Assembly (NCBI GenBank): GCA_963700705.1
Contig: CAVOYQ010000012.1
Span: forward strand, 1-64,000
Source: JAHEFT01 sp963700705
GTDB lineage: Bacteria; Pseudomonadota; Gammaproteobacteria; Xanthomonadales; SZUA-36
Length of the DNA stretch: 64,000 nt
Direction: 5' to 3'
The translations under genes and the position numbers were made by a program. Below, piece by piece: positions 54,145 through 63,208 of the stretch. Under the pieces are notes generated by a model that worked only from the letters and a program-made list of their open reading frames with translations, did not search any database and was not told where the DNA came from. How positions within the stretch are numbered: the stretch's first letter is position 1; each line of letters starts with the position of its first letter.

Positions 54145-54489
54145 ATGTTTTTAGGCTTATTACCCGTCATTCTCAGCTTCCTGCTGCTCGGCCGCCCACT
54201 TTTACCGGGCGGGTTACCCGGTACTTACCGGGGGCTGTATCGGGGTACTGTTCCTGCTGTTTTTGCAGAAAATCCTGGGTTCCAGCGCCTGTTCCAGGGG
54301 CTGTTGATCCTGGCTTCACTGGAATGGCTCCGGTCGCTGTATTTTTTCGCCGCCATGCGCATCGCCTGGGACCAGCCCTGGACGCGCCTGGCCATCATCC
54401 TTGGGGCCGTGGCGCTGTTTACGGCGTTGTCCGGACTGGTTTTCAGCACCCGGAAACTGCGCGCTTTTTATCGTCCGGATGTCGAATGA
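54145..54489 (+). CDS. Small membrane protein, probably with two compensating frameshifts
   Basis: 114 residues as read. The C-terminal half is clearly membrane-like (LFQGLLILASLEWLRSLYFF, WTRLAIILGAVALFTALSGL). The stretch between about 54190 and 54275 looks wrong in this frame (LPGGLPGTYRGLYRGTVPAV), while another frame gives a natural hydrophobic segment (YPVLTGGCIGVLFLLFLQK). Two small indels probably enclose it. Unknown function. Precedes soeA on the same strand. Confidence 0.5.
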   Translation: MFLGLLPVILSFLLLGRPLLPGGLPGTYRGLYRGTVPAVFAENPGFQRLFQGLLILASLEWLRSLYFFAAMRIAWDQPWTRLAIILGAVALFTALSGLVFSTRKLRAFYRPDVE

Positions 54490-54578
54490 AATCTGCCTCC
54501 AGCCATTTATTACCATTTCCTAATATGCTATGGTTCGACGGATAAACCAGCGAACAATCACTCACCAGGAAACGGCAG

Positions 54579-57491
54579 ATGACCCTGCGGCAGGAACAGG
54601 TAAACACATCCCCCAAAGTCTCTGACGAGGTCAAGTACACGACGTGTTACATGTGCGCCTGCCGCTGCGGCATCAAGGTGCATTTGACGGATGGCCAGGT
54701 CCGCTACATCGAAGGCAATCCCGACCACCCGGTCAACCGCGGCGTGCTCTGCGGCAAGGGTTCCTCCGGCATCATGCAACACCTCTCCCCGGCCACGGCT
54801 TTCCGCCCCGCTGAAGCGGACCGGACCGCGCGGCAGCGGCGAATTCGAAGAGATTTCCTGGGAGGAGGCGTTCGAAATCGCCACCGGCTGGCTGTCGGAA
54901 ATCCGCGCCACGGACCCGCGCAAACTGGCTTTTTTCACCGGCCGCGACCAGAGCCAGTCGTTGACGGCATTCTGGGCGACCAAGTTCGGCACGCTCAACC
55001 ACGCGGCGCACGGCGGTTTCTGTTCGGTCAACATGGCCGCCGCCGGCCTGTACACCATCGGCGGTTCGTTCTGGGAGTTCGGTGAACCGGACTGGGCGCA
55101 TGCCCGGTACTTCATGATGTTCGGGGTCGCCGAAGACCACGATTCCAACCCGATCAAGACCGGGCTGGGGCGCCTGAAAACCCGTGAAGACACCAAGTAC
55201 GTTTCCGTCAACCCGGTGCGCACCGGGTACTCCGCGATCGCCGATGAATGGATCGGTATCCGGCCCGGCACGGACGGCATGTTCGTGATGGCCTTGATCC
55301 ACGAACTGCTCAAAGCGCAAAAAATCGACCTCGATTTCCTGGTCCGGTATACCAACGCGCCCTGGCTGGTCCGGGTAGAGGAAGGCCACCCGGAAGACGG
55401 CCTGTTCCTGCGCGATGAACAGGGCAACCCCCTGCTCTGGGAGAAAAACCAGGCAGAGCCGGTCAACGCCTTGCTGCCGGACGTGGTGCCGGAATTGAGT
55501 GGCCTGTTCGAAATGCCGGACGGTACCAAAGCACGCACGGCCTTCGAAATCATGGCGCTGCGTTACCTGGGCCAGGAATATAACGCGGATGAGGCGGCCA
55601 GGATCACCGGGATTCCGGCGGAAACCATCAGGCGCATTGCCGCCGAGCTGGCGCACGCCGCTTTTGAACAGGAAATCGAACTGGACGTCGCCTGGACCGA
55701 CTGGGCCGGCCGCAAGCACGACAAGATGATCGGCCGGCCGGTCTCGATGCTGGCGATGCGGGGTATTTCAGCCCACTCCAACGGCTTCCACACCTGCCGC
55801 GCGATTCACCTGCTGCAGATGCTGCTCGGCAGCATCGACTGCCCCGGCGGTTTCCGCTACAAGGCGCCGTTCCCGCGCCCCTGTCCGCCGGGCCCCAAGC
55901 CCACCGGCAAACCCGGGCAGGTAAACGCGGGCGAACCCATGCCCGGACCGCCGCTGGGATTCATTACCGGCCCGGAAGACCTGCTGGTCAATGAGGACGG
56001 CAGCCCCTGCCGCATCGACAAGGGGTTCTCCTGGGAACACCCGTTCTCGGCCCATGGCCTGATGCACATGGTCATCCACAACGCCTGGGCGGCCGACCCC
56101 TACCCGGTGGATACGCTGTTCCTGTACATGGCCAACATGGCCTGGAACTCGTCGATGAACTCGAAGGGCACGATGGAAATGCTCACCGACATCGACGAGG
56201 CCACCGGTGAATACCGGATTCCGCACATCATCTACTCCGACGCCTACGCCTCCGAGATGGTGTCCTACGCCGATTTGATACTGCCGGACACCACCTATCT
56301 CGAACGCTGGGACTGCATCAGCCTGCTGGACCGGCCGATCAGCACCGCGCACGGACCGGCCGACTCGATTCGCCAGCCCGTGGTCAAGCCCGACCGCGAC
56401 GTGCGGCCTTTCCAGGACGTGTTGATCGAACTGGGCGCGCGGCTCGGCCTGCCGGCCTTCAGCAAGGAAGATGGTACCGCCGCCTACCCGGGCGGCTACC
56501 CGGATTACCTGGTCAACCACCAGCGCATGCCCGGTATCGGTCCGCTGGCCGGCTGGCGCGGCGCCAATGGCGATCAGCACGGAAAAGGCGATTGCAACCC
56601 GGACCAGTTGCAGCGCTACATAGAAAACGGCTGTTTCTGGCAGCATGAACTGCCCGAGTCACAGCAATACTACAAACATGCTAACAAGGACTACCTGGAA
56701 TATGCCCACGGCATGGGCTTTATCCCGTCTTCCGACCAGATCGTCATGCAACTGTACAGTGAACCCTTGCAACGTTTTCAGCTGGCTGCGCGCGGGCACG
56801 GAACGCCGCAACCGCCGGAAGCCCTGCGCGAGCGCATCAGGACCTATTTCGACCCGTTGCCGTTCTGGTACCAGCCGATCGAAGAGACCATGGTATCGCT
56901 GGATGAATACCCGATCCACGCAATCACCCAGCGCCCGGCCGCCATGTATCACTCGTGGGGTTCGCAGAACGCCTGGCTGAGGCAGATCCACGGTTACAAC
57001 CGCCTGTGCATGCATCGCGACCTGGCGCAGGAACTGGGTATCGAGGACGACGACTGGGTGTACGTTGAAAGCCATCACGGCAAAATCAAGGCGCAGATCC
57101 GGACCATGACCGGCTGCGAACGCAACACGGTGTGGACCTGGAACGCGATCGGCAAACGCCGCGGCGCCTGGAACCTGGAGAACGATGCGGCCGAGGGTGA
57201 GAAAGGTTTCCTGCTGAACCACCTGATCTCCGAACTTCTGCCGGCAGATGGCAGCGGCACGGGCGATCGAAAGGTTGGCCGCATGAGCAATTCGGATCCC
57301 GGTCACCGGGCAGGCGGCCTGGTTCGACCTGCGGGTGCAGAATCAGCAAGGCTGAAGCAGGGGACGAAGTGAGCGAGCCGCAATTTGAACCGCTCAAACC
57401 GGTACCCGGTGTGCAGAAAAGACCGGAAACCCTGCGCTTCGGGGCGCAATTCCTGCCCAAGGGCAGTTGGCGGCGCAAGGATCAGCCATGA
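54579..57491 (+). CDS. soeA: Molybdopterin oxidoreductase, SoeA-type sulfite dehydrogenase large subunit (frameshifted)
   Basis: The N-terminal 4Fe-4S site is C23-x2-C26-x3-C30-x27-C58 (CYMCACRCG, GVLCGKGSSG). There is no Tat signal, so the enzyme faces the cytoplasm, as SoeA does and unlike PsrA or DmsA. After a frame change near 54800 the molybdopterin domains continue (AFFTGRDQSQS, SVNMAAAGLYTIGGS, CPGGFRY, IYSDAYASEMVSYADLILPD). Two more indels near 57295 and 57335 hide the C-terminus, which otherwise ends GSWRRKDQP at 57491, overlapping the next start by 4 bases. Corrected length about 970 residues. Subunit SoeA oxidises sulfite to sulfate; assignment is by gene order and lack of export signal. 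Confidence 0.8.
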
Positions 57492-58234
57492 CCTCTCTTC
57501 CAAAAACAACCCAGAAGAAACTGGGGCTCGTCACCGACCTGGACATTTGCGTGGGCTGCCACGCCTGCGCGGTAAGCTGCAAGGAATGGAACGCGGGCGG
57601 CCACTCGGCCCCGCTGACCGATTCCAACGCCTACGGCAAAGACCCGAGCGGCGTCTGGTTCAACCGGGTGCATGTTTACGAGACGGATGACGGCGAAAAT
57701 ACGCGCACCGTGAACTTTCCGCGGTCCTGCCTGCACTGCGAACAACCGGCCTGCGTGACCGTGTGCCCCACCGGGGCGTCCTACAAGCGGGTGGAAGACG
57801 GTATCGTGCTGGTCGACGCCGAAAAATGCATCGGCTGCAAGCTCTGTTCCTGGGCCTGCCCCTACGGCGCACGCGAATACGACGCCGACGCCGGCATCAT
57901 GAAGAAATGCACCCTGTGCATCGATCGCATTTACAACGAAAACCTCGAAGAAAGCGAGCGGCAACCGGCCTGCGTGATTGCCTGCCCGGCCAAGGCCCGC
58001 CACTTTGGCGACCTCGGGGATCCGGATTCGGATATTTCCAAATTGGTGGAACGGCGCGGGGGATACGCCCTGATGCCGGAGAGCGGTTACAAGCCCGTCA
58101 ACAAGTACCTGCCGCCACGTCCGCGCAAGGACCAGGCAGGAGATACCGGAACTTCAGACCACCTCGAAGCGGCGGAAAACGTCTCCTCCAGCAGTTCGTT
58201 TTTCCATTGGCTGGACAAGGCGCTTTCGAGATAG
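57488..58234 (+). CDS. soeB: 4Fe-4S ferredoxin-type subunit, SoeB-like
   Basis: 248 residues with four 4Fe-4S clusters: C21-x2-C24-x2-C27-x3-C31 (CVGCHACAVSC), CLHCEQPACVTVCP, CIGCKLCSWACPYGA and the C-terminal KCTLCIDR with CVIACP. It passes electrons from the molybdopterin subunit to the membrane anchor. ATGA overlap with soeA and 18 bases to soeC show a tight operon. An alternative reading is polysulfide or DMSO reductase subunit B; the SoeC-like anchor and absence of Tat signal on the large subunit favour sulfite dehydrogenase. Confidence 0.85.
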   Translation: MTSLPKTTQKKLGLVTDLDICVGCHACAVSCKEWNAGGHSAPLTDSNAYGKDPSGVWFNRVHVYETDDGENTRTVNFPRSCLHCEQPACVTVCPTGASYKRVEDGIVLVDAEKCIGCKLCSWACPYGAREYDADAGIMKKCTLCIDRIYNENLEESERQPACVIACPAKARHFGDLGDPDSDISKLVERRGGYALMPESGYKPVNKYLPPRPRKDQAGDTGTSDHLEAAENVSSSSSFFHWLDKALSR

Positions 58235-58252
58235 CAGGAGAGAAAAGCATTC

Positions 58253-59197
58253 ATGGATCCGGCATATTCCGTCATTCTGTTCACTTCCTCGTCCGGCGCG
58301 GGCTACGGCCTGATCGCCTGGCTGGCCTTCGCCCGGCTGAGCGGCGCGTGGCACCTGGGCCCCGTGGTTGCAGCCATCACCTGCCTGGTCGCATTGGCAC
58401 TGATCACGACCGGCCTGCTGTCGTCCACATTCCACCTTGGCCACCCCGAACGCGCCTGGCGCGCAATGAGCCAGTGGCGCACGTCGTGGCTGAGCCGTGA
58501 GGGGGTGCTTGCCATCCTGACCTACCCGGCGGCACTGGTGTTTACGGCCGGGTGGGTGTGGGAAGTGATTACTCCATCGGTGATGACACTGGCCGCCGCC
58601 GGCACGCTGGTCCTGTCACTGGCCACGGTGTTCAGCACCGGCATGATCTACGCCTGCCTGACCACCATTCCACGCTGGCACAACCACTGGGTAGTGCCGG
58701 TGTACCTTGCCCTGGCGATCGCCAGCGGCGGCCTGCTTTTCACGCTGGCCCTGGCCGTATCCGGCTCGGCCAGCCAGCCGGCCCTGATCATGATGGTGGC
58801 CGTGTTGCTGATCTCATGGATGATCAAAAGCGCCTACTGGCGTTTTATCGACCGGCAGGAACCGGTCAGCACCAGCGGCACGGCAACCGGCCTGGCACAC
58901 CTGGGCACGGTCCGGCAACTGGAAGCGCCGCACACGTCTGAAAATTACCTGCTCAAGGAAATGGGTTTCTCGATCGCGCGCAAGCACGCGACAAAATTAC
59001 GCCGCATGGCGTTGAACCTCGGCCTGCTGCTGCCGGGCATCCTGCTGGTGTTGGCGGGGGTTTCGCACGGGGCCGCGCAACTGGTGTTACTGGCGGTCGC
59101 GCTGGTGCTGGGCCTGGCCGGAATCGTGGTCGAGCGCTGGCTGTTCTTCGCCGAAGCCCGCCACGCCGTGACCCTCTTCTACGGCCGGTCGTTGTAG
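58253..59197 (+). CDS. soeC: DmsC/SoeC-type membrane anchor subunit
   Basis: 314 residues with about eight membrane segments. The DmsC-family block FHLGHPERAWRAMSQWRTSW followed by LSREG is present, and the second segment group includes STGMIYACLTTIPRWHNHW. It anchors the SoeAB unit and exchanges electrons with quinone. The stop codon lies inside a REP palindrome (59193-59215). Confidence 0.85.
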   Translation: MDPAYSVILFTSSSGAGYGLIAWLAFARLSGAWHLGPVVAAITCLVALALITTGLLSSTFHLGHPERAWRAMSQWRTSWLSREGVLAILTYPAALVFTAGWVWEVITPSVMTLAAAGTLVLSLATVFSTGMIYACLTTIPRWHNHWVVPVYLALAIASGGLLFTLALAVSGSASQPALIMMVAVLLISWMIKSAYWRFIDRQEPVSTSGTATGLAHLGTVRQLEAPHTSENYLLKEMGFSIARKHATKLRRMALNLGLLLPGILLVLAGVSHGAAQLVLLAVALVLGLAGIVVERWLFFAEARHAVTLFYGRSL

Positions 59198-59299
59198 GAG
59201 CGGATTCATCCGCGATTGTGCCACAACGCATTTTCGCGAATGAATTCGCTCCTACGGCTAAACCGGCTTCCTTAATCGCGAATGAATTCGCTCCTACAG
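59193..59299. repeat. Cluster of three REP palindromes
   Basis: TGTAGGAGCGGATTCATCCG (from 59193), GCGAATGAATTCGCTCCTAC (ending 59255) and GCGAATGAATTCGCTCCTAC (ending 59297). The first is in direct, the other two in inverted orientation. The first overlaps the soeC stop codon and the last overlaps the stop of the CoA-transferase gene. Same family as 51875-51947. Confidence 0.85.
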
Positions 59300-60499
59300 G
59301 ATTCCTTTTTGCCTGAGGCTGGAAATTTCGCCGGGCGTCAGGCCCAGTAATTCTCCGTAGACTTCATCGTTGAAAGCGCCAACCTCGGGGCCGGCCCAGT
59401 CGGTCCGGCCGGGGGTTTCGCTGAATTTCGGGATCATGGCGGGAATCTTCAGGGGCTTGCCGTTCACGTCCACTTCTTCGAACAGTCCGCGGGCAATGAA
59501 GTGCTCGTTGACCATCATGTCGGCCACGCTGTAGATCGGGCCGGACGGGACGCGGGCCTGGTCCAGTTGGTCGAGGGCGGAAACCGAATCCAGCGCTCCG
59601 GTCCAGGCGGCGATCGCATCGTCGATTTCCTGCTCGTGTTCGACACGTCCGGCGTTACTGGCCAGGCGGGCGTCTTCGGCCATGTCGGGCCGGCCCATCT
59701 GTTCGCACAGCCGCTTGAAAATGGAATCGCCGTTTGCGCCGATCACGATGAACTTGCCGTCGGCGCAACGGTAGGTGTTGGTGGGCACGATGCCGGTGAT
59801 GGTCGAGCCCGAGGGCTCGCGCACGACTCCGGCGCCATCGTATTCCGGAACAACTCCTTCCAGCAGGTTGAACGCGGCCTCGTACAGCGCCGTGTCGATC
59901 ACCTGCCCCTTGCTGCCCGGATTACGGGCCTGGTGCAGGCAGGCCATCACCACGCCGAGCGCGGTGTGCAAACCGGCCATGGTGTCGCCAAGACTCAGGT
60001 TGGGCCGCATCGGCGTTTCACCGGGCTTGCCGTTGACGTAACGCAGTCCGCCCACGCCTTCGCAGACCGAGGCGAAACCGGGCTTTGCAGCCCATGGCCC
60101 GTCCTGTCCGTAACCGGAAATTCGCGCGTACACCAGTTGCGGGTTGTCGGCCCACAGGTCCGCCGGGCCAAGGCCCCATTTTTCCATCACGCCGGGCCGG
60201 AAATTCTCGACCAGCACCTGGCACTTGCCGGCCAGGCGGCGCACCAGTTCGCGGCCTTCGTCAGTCCGCAGATCCGCGGTGACGCACTTTTTATTGCGCC
60301 CGATGCTGCGCCACCAGAACGAGGTGCCGTCGTCGTCCAGTATTCGCCATTGTCTGAGCGGGTCGCCCGACCCCGGCGGCTCTACCTTGATCACCTCGGC
60401 GCCGTAGTAGGCCAGGATGCTGCCGGCGAACGGCCCGGCCAGCAACTGGCCGACTTCGAGCACGCGGATTCCGTCGAGCGGGCGACTGGCTGGATTCAT
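59294..60499 (-). CDS. CaiB/BaiF family III CoA-transferase
   Basis: 401 residues. Typical opening LDGIRVLEVGQLLAGPFAGS and ADFGAEVIKVEPP-like YYGAEVIKVEPPGSGDPLR; catalytic Asp172 in NLSLGDTMAGLHTALG; VENFRPGVMEKWGLG and NPQLVYARISGYGQDGP. Transfers CoA between carboxylic acids through an aspartyl-CoA thioester. Substrate unknown. Its stop codon lies in a REP element. Follows the hydroxylase gene on the same strand by 9 bases, so probably one transcript. Confidence 0.9.
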   Translation of the reverse strand: MNPASRPLDGIRVLEVGQLLAGPFAGSILAYYGAEVIKVEPPGSGDPLRQWRILDDDGTSFWWRSIGRNKKCVTADLRTDEGRELVRRLAGKCQVLVENFRPGVMEKWGLGPADLWADNPQLVYARISGYGQDGPWAAKPGFASVCEGVGGLRYVNGKPGETPMRPNLSLGDTMAGLHTALGVVMACLHQARNPGSKGQVIDTALYEAAFNLLEGVVPEYDGAGVVREPSGSTITGIVPTNTYRCADGKFIVIGANGDSIFKRLCEQMGRPDMAEDARLASNAGRVEHEQEIDDAIAAWTGALDSVSALDQLDQARVPSGPIYSVADMMVNEHFIARGLFEEVDVNGKPLKIPAMIPKFSETPGRTDWAGPEVGAFNDEVYGELLGLTPGEISSLRQKGIL

Positions 60500-60508
60500 C
60501 GAGGAATT

Positions 60509-61132
60509 TCAGGTCCGGAAGACCCGGTCCCAGAAATAGGAAGACACGCCAAAACCCTTTCGCGTGTCCCGGTAATGGTGCGCCATGTGGTGACGCCGGA
60601 TCTTGCGAAATAACGCGGAGTTCGACTTCTGCACGTGATGCACCGCGTAGTGCATCATGTCGTAGGACACGTACCCGACGCCGAAACCGGCGAAGAACCC
60701 CCAGCCCATCTTGCCCATGGTCGAAAGAAACAGCAGGCCAAACAGCACCGCCAGCGGAATACTGACCGAAATCGGCATCACCAGGCGGTCCTTGTCGTTG
60801 GGGTACTGGTGATGGACGCCGTGGATGGTAAACAGGATCTTGTGCTGCAACGGCGTCGTGGCGTTGAAATGGAAAAAGAAGCGGTGGAAAAAATACTCGA
60901 AAACGGTCCAGAACGCCGCGCCGGCCAGGATCAGGCCAAGGGTCGGCAACACCCCGGCGCCGCCCGTGATGCTGAAGTAGATGGCAACGGCAATCACGGG
61001 AAGGTACACCGCCAGCACCGTGGTCGGCCGCATCCGGCTCATGCGCTCGAGAAAACGGTTGTTCTCGAACATCACGAGTTCACCCTGCCGGGGTGACAGG
61101 TGCTCGGGTATGGCGCTGCCCGGTTCCGTCAT
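60509..61132 (-). CDS. Fatty acid hydroxylase (sterol desaturase superfamily)
   Basis: 207 residues with four membrane segments. The di-iron histidine boxes are visible: EYFFHRFFFH, HGVHHQYPND, HYAVHHVQ and RRHHMAHHYRD. This pattern is typical of fatty acid 2-hydroxylases and carotenoid or sterol hydroxylases, which use oxygen and ferrous iron. The start may be ATG 61132 or TTG 61141, the latter overlapping the FadL gene stop. Between FadL and CoA-transferase genes, so a lipid role is likely. Confidence 0.85.
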   Translation of the reverse strand: MTEPGSAIPEHLSPRQGELVMFENNRFLERMSRMRPTTVLAVYLPVIAVAIYFSITGGAGVLPTLGLILAGAAFWTVFEYFFHRFFFHFNATTPLQHKILFTIHGVHHQYPNDKDRLVMPISVSIPLAVLFGLLFLSTMGKMGWGFFAGFGVGYVSYDMMHYAVHHVQKSNSALFRKIRRHHMAHHYRDTRKGFGVSSYFWDRVFRT

Positions 61133-61137
61133 CGACC

Positions 61138-62529
61138 TCAAAATCTCCAGCTGTAGCTGATTTCAAAATCAAACTGGTCCGACTCGATTTTCAGGTCCTG
61201 GCTGGGGTCGAAAACGTTCGGCGCAACCTGCGATTCCTCTTCGGAATACCAGGCCGAGAAATTCAGCTCCGCGTGGTCGCCGACGGTGCGGGAAAAACCG
61301 AGCGCGTAATGGGCTTCCGCCAGGTACTGGGTCAGCAGGTTGTTGGTGACCTGGTCCAGCCCGATCGGCTGGTCGGTCAGGCTCAAACCGGCGCGAAAGG
61401 TCCATTTTTCATTGATACCCCATTGCGCGCCGAACTTGTAGACATTCATGCTCTTCCAGCCCAGGCCGGCGCCGTTATTGCCGCCCAGACAGTACGACGG
61501 ATCGGTGCCGCCCTGGTTAGCCGTCGGGCAGTTGAACTGGTTCTGCACCGGGTTACTGAGCGCTTCCACACCGCCATGAAAGATATGCTCGGCGTCGATA
61601 CTGAACGCAAGATTGTCCAGGACCTTCCAGGTGAATCCGATCTTCAGGTTCGCAGGCATGTCGAAGCTGCCGTTATCGGGAAACAGATCCGAGTAGTCCT
61701 TGAACTTGCCCATCCAGATTTTCGTCTGGTACATCAGGCCGACACTGATCTCGGGCGTCCACTGCGCGTGCAGGCCAACCTTGAATCCTCCGCCATAGGT
61801 CCGGTCACTGCCGTTGCCGGAAAGATCGCCAGGCATCACGGCGCCACCGCTGGCCGCGTAGGTTTCGGTGAACGGGGCAAAGGAGCCCAGGCCGCTGACC
61901 TTGAACGATTGGGTCGCCAGCACGCCGCTGATCCCGAACGCGACCTTTTCACTCAATTGCCGCGCCCAGGTCATGTCGATCAGGGTCTGGTACAGGTGCC
62001 ACTTGGCGTTACCGTCGCCGAACGTGCCGGGATATGTTGCTACTCCGTCGCCATTGGCGTCGAACGTCGCCGTACCGCCACGAAAATCGAGATTCATGCC
62101 CGCGCGGGTGTACAGGGCCACTGCAATCGCGGAATTTTCCTGTGACTTCGCGCTGGTGGCGAAATAGGGCTGGTAGAGATAGCTGTTGTAGTCCTTGATG
62201 TAGTTGGGCCCGATGGTGAACGCCCCGTTTTCGCCGTTGTTAGTGCTTTCACCGCTGATGTACTTGGCGCGCGGGTGGAAAATCGAAATTCCCGCCTGCA
62301 TCTGGCCGGCTACCGCAATCGCGGTCGCCGGGTTGTTGATAACCGCCGCGGCCTCCCCGGGCAGGGCCATTCCGGCGCCGGCCATGGCCTTGTTCTTGGT
62401 GCCGTAACCGATCGGGTAGTACCCGGTGTTGGCAAATGCACTGCTGCAGCAGAATACTCCCGCCAGCAGCGCTCCGAAGAGCCCCGCAGCCCGTACCCGC
62501 GATTTCCCGTTCTTACCGCAATTTCTCAC
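61138..62529 (-). CDS. OmpP1/FadL family outer-membrane porin
   Basis: 463 residues. Signal peptide (about 1-33, ending SSAFA), the FadL N-terminal plug NTGYYPIGYGTKNKAMAGAG and INNPATAIAV, then beta-barrel strands and a C-terminal aromatic SYSWRF (terminal Phe, as in outer-membrane barrels). It imports long-chain fatty acids or other hydrophobic compounds across the outer membrane. GTG start after AAGGAA. Transcribed with the hydroxylase and CoA-transferase genes. Confidence 0.9.
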   Translation of the reverse strand: MRNCGKNGKSRVRAAGLFGALLAGVFCCSSAFANTGYYPIGYGTKNKAMAGAGMALPGEAAAVINNPATAIAVAGQMQAGISIFHPRAKYISGESTNNGENGAFTIGPNYIKDYNSYLYQPYFATSAKSQENSAIAVALYTRAGMNLDFRGGTATFDANGDGVATYPGTFGDGNAKWHLYQTLIDMTWARQLSEKVAFGISGVLATQSFKVSGLGSFAPFTETYAASGGAVMPGDLSGNGSDRTYGGGFKVGLHAQWTPEISVGLMYQTKIWMGKFKDYSDLFPDNGSFDMPANLKIGFTWKVLDNLAFSIDAEHIFHGGVEALSNPVQNQFNCPTANQGGTDPSYCLGGNNGAGLGWKSMNVYKFGAQWGINEKWTFRAGLSLTDQPIGLDQVTNNLLTQYLAEAHYALGFSRTVGDHAELNFSAWYSEEESQVAPNVFDPSQDLKIESDQFDFEISYSWRF

Positions 62530-62608
62530 TGGAATTCCTTTTTTGGCCGTAGCCGGATGTCGAACCGGAGAGTTTATTACCCCTGCGGCGATTACTCTAG
62601 CCCGAAGT

Positions 62609-63094
62609 TTATTTGTTCAGGTAATAGCCCCGGTAAAATTGCGGCTGCAACCGGGTGTACTGGGCGTGCAGAAACTCGACCAGGTCGATCAGCTCAGCGA
62701 CGGTCATGGTTTCGCCGTAATAGGGCATCGGGGAAATAATCGCTTCCCGGTCTGCCTTCTCCAGCATGGCGATGTACTTGGGCGAAATGATGTGGTCGGG
62801 ATTCACAATCGCTGTCAACAGCTCGCCGTAATCCCGGACCCGGTAAACCTCTCCGCCAATGGCCAGGACGAACGGCGCGGTAAATTCCGCCTCGGGAAAT
62901 TCCACGCCGGGTATGCTGTGGCAGGCGTGGCAGTTGAAGTCGATAAACACCTGTTGGCCCTGGGCGATATCGCCTTCAGGCAGGACGAAGCCCCGGACGG
63001 GCCGGCCCTCCTCGCTGCAAGCGGTGATGGCAAGCAGGGCGAAAGCCATAAGAATGACGGACAGTGCGTTTTTCAATGGGTAACTGGTAGACAT
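62609..63094 (-). CDS. Lipoprotein c-type cytochrome
   Basis: 161 residues. Lipoprotein signal with ITAC lipobox, then one haem motif CHACH in FIDFNCHACHSIPGVEFP and a distal Met candidate (ISPMPYYGETM). A mono-haem class I-like cytochrome anchored in the membrane and facing the periplasm. GGAGGG 6 bases before ATG 63094. Upstream of the FadL gene on the same strand; whether it serves the same pathway or soeABC is unknown. Confidence 0.85.
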   Translation of the reverse strand: MSTSYPLKNALSVILMAFALLAITACSEEGRPVRGFVLPEGDIAQGQQVFIDFNCHACHSIPGVEFPEAEFTAPFVLAIGGEVYRVRDYGELLTAIVNPDHIISPKYIAMLEKADREAIISPMPYYGETMTVAELIDLVEFLHAQYTRLQPQFYRGYYLNK

Positions 63095-63208
63095 GACAAA
63101 CCCTCCATTGGAGCCTGTCTGACTTGATAGGGTCAGAAGAGACTTTTTTATTTTGGAGCCGCCGGCCTGTTTTTGATATGTCCTGGGTCAGGGCGCGGGA
63201 ATATTCCT

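Noticed and set aside
54579..59197. Polysulfide, tetrathionate or DMSO reductase operon
   Set aside because: These usually have a Tat signal on the large subunit; none is present here, so the SoeABC reading is preferred, though not proven.
59501..60613. A 370-codon plus-strand frame opposite the CoA-transferase
   Set aside because: Mirror of a well-defined CaiB-family gene; no family resemblance of its own.
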